From Entoloma clypeatum (Eukaryota; Basidiomycota; Agaricomycetes; Agaricales; Entolomataceae): 64,000 nt of DNA. The position numbers were made by a program, and so were the translations under genes. The stretch spans positions 2,976,001-3,040,000 of the forward strand of contig OY751491.1 in assembly GCA_963565915.1 (NCBI GenBank). Direction: 5' to 3'. Below, piece by piece: positions 58,970-64,000 of this stretch (the stretch's first letter is position 1; the number at the start of each line of letters is the position of its first letter). Under the pieces are notes generated by a model. That model was not told where the DNA came from, ran no database searches, and saw only the letters and a list, made by a program, of their open reading frames with translations.

Positions 58970-60306
58970 ATGGATGTCTTCACCCTTCCGATTGCCGTCG
59001 ATCCGGAGGTTAGACAAGTGTCACTTCCACTACTGGACGCTCTGTTCCAACTGGCTGACGGTGCCACCGATGTTCTACCATCCTTCAATCATCTGGGCGT
59101 TGGAACAGATGAACTGAATAGCGACATGGTAATAGGATGCTCTTACCAGCACCTCCCGTCCGAGGATGGTAGTACGGAAAACCCACTCCCGATTTCTCAG
59201 GTGTTAGCGGGCAACGTATCACCTAAGACATCGACCTCCGCAGTGGCACATCTGGTTGGAGAATTGGACCCTGTGTTCAGCGACGAAGACGTTGATTCCG
59301 ACGCAGGCACCTCGGCAACTTCTGGCCCGTCTACTGCGAAAAGGAAAGCCGCCATCCAGCATTTGCAGCCGCACGGGCCATTGGGCGATGGCTTCCAATA
59401 CAATGTGATAGCCTGTCGTGGGGATCGACCCACGTTGATGGGAAACGCCGGGAAACGCGACAGAGAGAACGAGCCAGGAAATATAGACGATTCCAGATTT
59501 GCGAAGAAAGCGAAAACGGCACCTTTCCATGAGTGGCCATATGTCTTGAATTGGTCGTGGGTGTTGCTCTTCATGTATTTTCCTCACGGCTTGATAATGT
59601 TGTTCATCTCCCAAGCCCTCTATTCGGTGCCAACAACCCTTCATTTGAGGAGGTCCTTGCCATGCCCGATTTCGACACATGTTCCGCGTCGTCAAACGAA
59701 CAGCTTGGACCTCTGTACTCTGGTAAACGAAACACCGCGCACCAAGAACATTTCGTCGGATCCATCGGCACAGCTGGTGATTTGGGTTGCGCGAACGAGC
59801 CCCGATATTGTGAACAACCTCGATGCTTGCCACCTGCAAATTTACCCCGCAACTTACCCATCCGAGAACTCAGTTGCTTCACCGGTTCAATCACCGGCTC
59901 GGATGCCGTATCGTACATGCAATTACCAGATCGATTGAGCCCACTCAACGAGGCATACGCTCCCTCTGCCTACTTGATCAAGCAGAGGCTCCATCAACGT
60001 CCTAAACCGCCGGCTTCCTCTCACATGTCATGCAAGAAATTCATATCAGACGAATTGCGACAAGATCTCCTCCGAAAATTGACTGGTTGCGTTGCCGTTT
60101 CTGATGAAGCGGTTGAAAGCTTAGGATATTACGATACTTCTACTGTCCCTACTTACATTGTTGAGCCTCAGGAATTCTCGCAACTCATGGAGTTCGAAGT
60201 CGCCAGGGCTCTAGCGGCCTTGGAAAATGCTCATTTGGAGTGGAAGGATGAACCGTATGATGCAGATGGAAGCAGTCGTTGGGATAAAGATGATTACGAC
60301 GACTGA
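58970..60306 (+). CDS. unknown protein, two exons, probably nuclear
   Basis: No family recognised. The ATG at 58970 opens MDVFTLPIAVDPEVRQVSLP. Exon 1 carries an acidic stretch (VFSDEDVDSDAGTSATSG), a basic patch STAKRKAAIQHL and RFAKKAKTA, which could be nuclear localisation signals. Reading frames must switch near 59553-59617. An intron starting GTCGTG and ending CCCAAG would join NC|PLFGANNPSFEEVLAMPDFD, giving a C-terminal part with LSPLNEAYAPSAYLIKQRLH, KKFISDELRQDLLRKLTGCV, YDTSTVPTYIVEPQEFSQLM, a helical EFEVARALAALENAHLEWKD and an acidic end (RWDKDDYDD). The GTCGTG donor is weak. Codon use and the long open frames on both sides support a real gene. Confidence 0.6.
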
Positions 60307-60690
60307 CTGTGCTTTACATGGGGGTTTTACATTTTTGACTTTGTTCATGCATCCCGTATTGATACCGAAAATGAATATGAGTATGGTACATGTACAGCGG
60401 TCTTGGTTCCCAGCCACGCTGCGATCCTCCCTGTATGTACTACAGTCTACTACGGTATGTGCTTATTATTTGTCGGAAGGGGCCGATGACTATATTTCCG
60501 AGTCGACGCACTTGCTTCCTTGTGCAAAATAGATCGTCCTGCTGGTGAAACGTTCAAGTCCGTTGACCGGTTTCAAGAATCATAATTGACACTGGTGCAA
60601 AGAAATTGGAATAATTGCACAGTCAGCACCAACTTGACTCAAATAAATGACGCATCATTTGAACTTCCTTTCAGCTCTCATTCTCTATCA
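60307..60690. other. intergenic, promoter of MnSOD gene
   Basis: About 380 bp between two plus-strand genes. It holds the 3' end of the unknown gene and, just before the MnSOD ATG, a pyrimidine-rich leader (TTCCTTTCAGCTCTCATTCT). Nothing else seen. Confidence 0.4.
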
Positions 60691-61715
60691 ATGTTCTCCC
60701 TTGCTCGCTCTGCTCTTCGCCCTACACTCACCCGGTCATATGCAGGGAGAATTTCTGCATCTCTTCACACCTTACCAGACCTACCCTATGCTTATAATGT
60801 ATGTACTGAGGCTCTCGGCAAACATCGGACTCACATTCCTAGTAGGCACTAGAACCTTATATTTCAAAGGAAATCATGGAATTACATCACACGAAGCACC
60901 ACCAAGCCTATGTCAATGGTCTCAATGCTGCGGAGGAGGCATTTCTCAAGACGGATTCTACTAAGGAGAGAATTGCCCTTCAGCCGGCATTGAAGTTCAA
61001 CGGGGGCGGTATAGCAAATCGTCACAACTTCTTGGCGGTAGCTAATTTTGCTCAGGCCATATCAACCACTCTCTTTTCTGGAAAAACCTCGCTTCTGCTA
61101 ATGCCGACGGTGGTAAACTCGAGAGCGGCGCACTCAGGTCTGCTATTGAGCGTGATTTCGGCTCGGTTGAGGCTTTCAAGAAGAGCTTTAACGCAAAGAC
61201 AGCTGCCATCCAAGGCAGTGGCTGGGGTTGGCTTGTCAGTTGCCAATACCTTTTGCATCCTGTTTCCATTACCTCAACCTGACGTCGCAGGGTTATAACT
61301 CTGCCACCAAGAAACTTGAAATTGTGACCACCGCGAATCAGGACCCTTTGATCTGTATGCGCCATTCCTCCTCGGAACAATCTCCCTCTAATTTACTACA
61401 GCGCATACACCTATCATTGGTGTTGACATATGGGAGCATGTTTGTGTTATTTTAATTCACATCCTGCATCCTTCGTTTACTCTGGCCCCATGCACTAGGC
61501 TTTCTACCTCCAGGTACGTTAATACTCCGGAATGAGTGATCACCCAAAACCAACCTTATCTGTCAACAGTACAAGAATGTCAAACCTGATGTAAGTCCTG
61601 TTCCACGTAACTCGTTGTGCTTGGTTGTTGACATGTTGCATGTCAGTATCTTACCGCGATTTGGAATGTCATTAATTTCAAGGAGGCTGAGAGACGATTT
61701 TTGGAGGTTGCTTAA
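60691..61715 (+). CDS. mitochondrial manganese superoxide dismutase
   Basis: Dismutates superoxide in the mitochondrial matrix. The ATG at 60691 opens [20 protein letters not shown], a basic presequence, then [16 protein letters not shown], the usual start of the mature enzyme. The first intron joins to [20 protein letters not shown] and [13 protein letters not shown], with the first metal ligand in the LHHTKHH block. Intron 2 joins [15 protein letters not shown] (second histidine). Further exons: [51 protein letters not shown], and [13 protein letters not shown] with the Asp and His ligands. The last exons give [20 protein letters not shown] and [11 protein letters not shown] with the stop at 61713-61715. 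All four ligands (H, H, D, H) are present, so the enzyme should be active. Confidence 0.95.
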
Positions 61716-63106
61716 CAAGAGTCGTGAAAAATATCCTACATGCCATAGGAACAGCTATCTTATGTTGTACAAGCGTGAACGTGGTAAAAAGAACATGGTT
61801 TCAGTGGAAAAAGAGTTGATAGTTGATATAGTTTGTAGCGCCGGCCAGGGTCTCAGAGCATCATCCACGTGCCACCACCTCTCTTCCTTCCTCTTCCTTC
61901 GGAGACGATGACTTCCGCACTCGAAGTCAAACCTGTAACGAAGCAAATTTCTTTGCCTACAAACCTCTTTGGATGCTTAGATGCAGTATTTCCACATCGT
62001 GGCGTGGCCTCAAAGCTGTGGAGTACTCTGACCACGCACCGAGCTGTTTGAGATACTCTGCTTCTCCTCATCACGACCAAGAAAACCAACAAGCAACTGC
62101 GGAAACTTCTGGTGCGCCTTTCTTGCGGATAACTCCATCCGTGTTTTTCTACGAACGCGGTGAAAAACGCAGCACTTCTCTGGTTGCAAGAAGTCGAGCA
62201 GGCGTTGAAACTGGACCCCAAAGCAAAATCAACGGAAATGTCTAACCTCCCGACAACCTCCTGAGGCGCACCAGTCGATGTGTTTTCCATGATTCAGGTC
62301 TGAAATCACAAAAACGGCTGGGGGGGCAACTCCTTGGCCTTCTTCGCCGACGGCACTCCTTCCTTCCTTCAGGCTCTGATACTTTCGTGAAAGCCCTGAT
62401 TCCATTGACTTTATCAATTATTTATATGTTGCCCGACTCTAATTATATTCTAATCACAACTCCTTGTGGCGCACGATCATGATCGGCGGCGGCTACGACA
62501 TCACTGACAATGTCAAGCCTAATTTATTATCGAAGGTCCCTGTCGCTACGCGAAGTCGAACAGCACACTGGATGCGACGAGGTTCATAAGGAGGGGAGTT
62601 TTACGCGAACCATGAGATGAGGATCGGTTGGTTGAAATATCAATGTCGCCGTCACCGCCTATGACAGCACCGGATGTTGGTCCATCACCTCGCTGACAAA
62701 AAATTACTTACGGAACGATGTCAACTAAGTATGTGCCTTCGTATAAGTTGAGCCACATTCCAGGTATTGTCAGTAATGACTTGCATAGCGATGACTTTGA
62801 GCACCAACCAGGATCCTATAAAAACAGATGCATTGCCGAGCCAGAAGGGACAGCCGACAATACAGTACTGGTGGAGGGATAGCGGTGGGATGTAATGATG
62901 GATATCGGACCGTCAGGCCAGACTACCGCATCCCGGGGAAAGAGGTCATCGGGACACATATCTATGACGGTGTCATGCGTAGATGTGAACCGCTGCGTCC
63001 ACGAAGACTATAAGTTACACTAACTAGTAAGTAGTCGAAGCATCAGCTCCTTGAATGTGGATGGTGATGTCAGAGGTCCCGCATTAGACGGAACCACATT
63101 CAGGGA
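61716..63106. other. intergenic with gene-fragment-like frames, none assigned
   Basis: About 1.4 kb between MnSOD (plus) and the velvet gene (minus). On the plus strand an ATG at 61908 opens MTSALEVKPVTKQISLPTNL and continues 47 codons to a stop. A separate frame ending at 62262-62264 reads NAALLWLQEVEQALKLDPKA and KSTEMSNLPTTS. Both look protein-like, but I could not join them by clean introns, so this may be a small spliced gene or a decayed one. The remainder (62300-63100) shows nothing recognisable. Confidence 0.35.
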
Positions 63107-64000
63107 TCATCGATCATCGCTGTCACCATCTGCGTTATCTGCAGATGAATGTTTTCTTTTCCCGGTTTCGGTATATAGGGGGCTGATGCTTCGGGCTTCG
63201 CCTTTCTTTCTGCGTTTTCGTTCTGTTTCTCGAATGTTCAGTCGGACACCCCAGCGACCGAGTTGCTGCGATCATGCCGTTAAGTGGGTTTTGGATGTGC
63301 GAAAAATATAACACACCTTCGTGAGCTCCGTGGAAGCCTGCAATCCGGGGAACTCCTTTGTGGAGTAGACGCGAAAGATGCCTCCGTAGCATTGGGCCTG
63401 GATAGCCAGATCCGTGTGATTACGGGGTTTGGAAAATATATCGAAAACCCGGTATCGAAGGATAAATGAACCTTCTATTTTGACAGCCAGGTCCTTTGAT
63501 GGATTGGTTCCGTCATCGAACCGAGAGGTCTGAAAGTGCAGGGACTCACGGCGAAGACAAACATAACCGATTTTTGGCCTTGAAATTCTACAGTGACAGG
63601 CTGAACAAACGTTGCGCCGACCAAGTTGTGCGTCATTTTGGTGCTTTCTCTGACTGGATAACCGCCGGCATGGTAAACGACATCATCAGTGGGCAATGTC
63701 ATTTGAACAACATTGCATCCCGGGATTGCAGGCGGCGAAGAGTGAAGTACAGGGGAGTCCACAGTCCGCGCCCCTCTGTTGAATGAATCAGTGAAAGTGT
63801 AACCGCGTGAACTCGATTCTCCCGGAGAGCGGTTCGGAGAGGAAGGAATGACTGTCTGATCGTGAACATATTCGTTTGCCTGCGATCGCGGTGAATTTGT
63901 CAGACTGTCGCCCGGTTGATAAACTGGAAAGAGATCGACAGTGCAGAGAAGTCCCAAAACTTCAACTTCGCTTTCCGGTGTAGAATAATCAGTCCAGTGC
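63107..64000 (-). CDS. velvet-domain transcriptional regulator, 5' partial
   Basis: Velvet proteins (VeA, VelB, VosA families) are fungal regulators of development and secondary metabolism with an NF-kB-like DNA-binding fold. The gene enters from the right edge reading SEVEVLGLLCTVDLFPVYQP, then DSPVLHSSPPAIPGCNVVQM and MTHNLVGATFVQPVTVEFQG. A 56-bp intron (GTGAGT...CAAAG) joins SVMFVFA|DLAVKIEGSFILRYRVFD, the core velvet motif, followed by IFS and QAQCYGGIFRVYSTKEFPGL then QASTELTK. The last exon gives QLGRWGVRLNIRETERKRRK, a basic stretch that can serve as nuclear signal, and ends NADGDSDDR with the stop at 63107-63109. The N-terminal conserved block is outside the window, so assignment to VeA, VelB or VosA class is not possible. 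Confidence 0.88.

Noticed and set aside
1..64000. CRISPR arrays, bacterial operons, secondary-metabolite cluster or viral insertion
   Set aside because: No regularly spaced direct repeats, no bacterial gene organisation, no PKS/NRPS/terpene core enzyme and no viral polymerase or capsid motif seen on either strand.

Overview
The window is nuclear DNA from a filamentous basidiomycete, most likely a mushroom-forming agaricomycete. The genes are dense, on both strands, and broken by many short introns (about 45-65 bp, GT-AG, often with phase changes). The gene families agree with this: a fungal NADPH oxidase, a GH55 glucanase, a copper-fist regulator, a Zn2Cys6 regulator, a velvet protein, and a tRNA-Asn with a canonical 11-nt intron. 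The species cannot be read from the sequence alone. Gene models were assembled by eye from exon-like translated segments and splice signals, so outer ends are firmer than individual splice sites.

Layout. 1-11 kb: 3' part of an alpha/beta hydrolase, a TauD-type dioxygenase, an EI24/RRT8-like membrane protein (minus), a copper-fist transcription factor (minus), alanine aminotransferase (minus) head to head with EMC8/9, tRNA-Asn, and Hikeshi/OPI10 (minus). 11-19 kb: the U3 snoRNP WD40 protein Rrp9 (minus), a 1.5 kb empty stretch, and a Zn2Cys6 regulator. 19-30 kb: an Sds3-like histone-deacetylase subunit with a very long low-complexity tail, the Paf1-complex subunit RTF1, purine nucleoside phosphorylase (minus), and an unknown single-exon repeat protein. 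30-38 kb: a short fungal VWA8 AAA/VWA protein (minus) head to head with a SPIN90/Ldb17 actin regulator. 38-45 kb: a strong inverted-repeat hairpin, a NoxB-type NADPH oxidase and a secreted GH55 exo-1,3-glucanase (minus). 45-49 kb: a gene-poor stretch ending in an internally deleted Tc1/mariner-type transposon with 32-bp terminal inverted repeats and TA duplications. 49-64 kb: PAAF1/Rpn14-like WD40 protein (minus), a multi-pass membrane protein, a CPA2-type cation/proton antiporter (minus) just downstream of NADP-isocitrate dehydrogenase (minus), an orphan protein, mitochondrial MnSOD, and a velvet-domain gene running off the right edge (minus).

The genes are mostly housekeeping and regulatory, and no biosynthetic cluster is evident. 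Loose themes are chromatin and transcription (Sds3, RTF1, two regulators, velvet), redox (Nox, MnSOD, NADP-IDH) and proteasome/heat-shock support (PAAF1, Hikeshi). Two metabolic genes (alanine aminotransferase and NADP-IDH) have an apparent mitochondrial presequence upstream of an internal methionine, which suggests dual targeting. I saw no convincing new multi-gene system. The most unusual items are the 38.3 kb hairpin, the frame that stays open from IDH into the antiporter, the transposon remnant and the orphan repeat protein.
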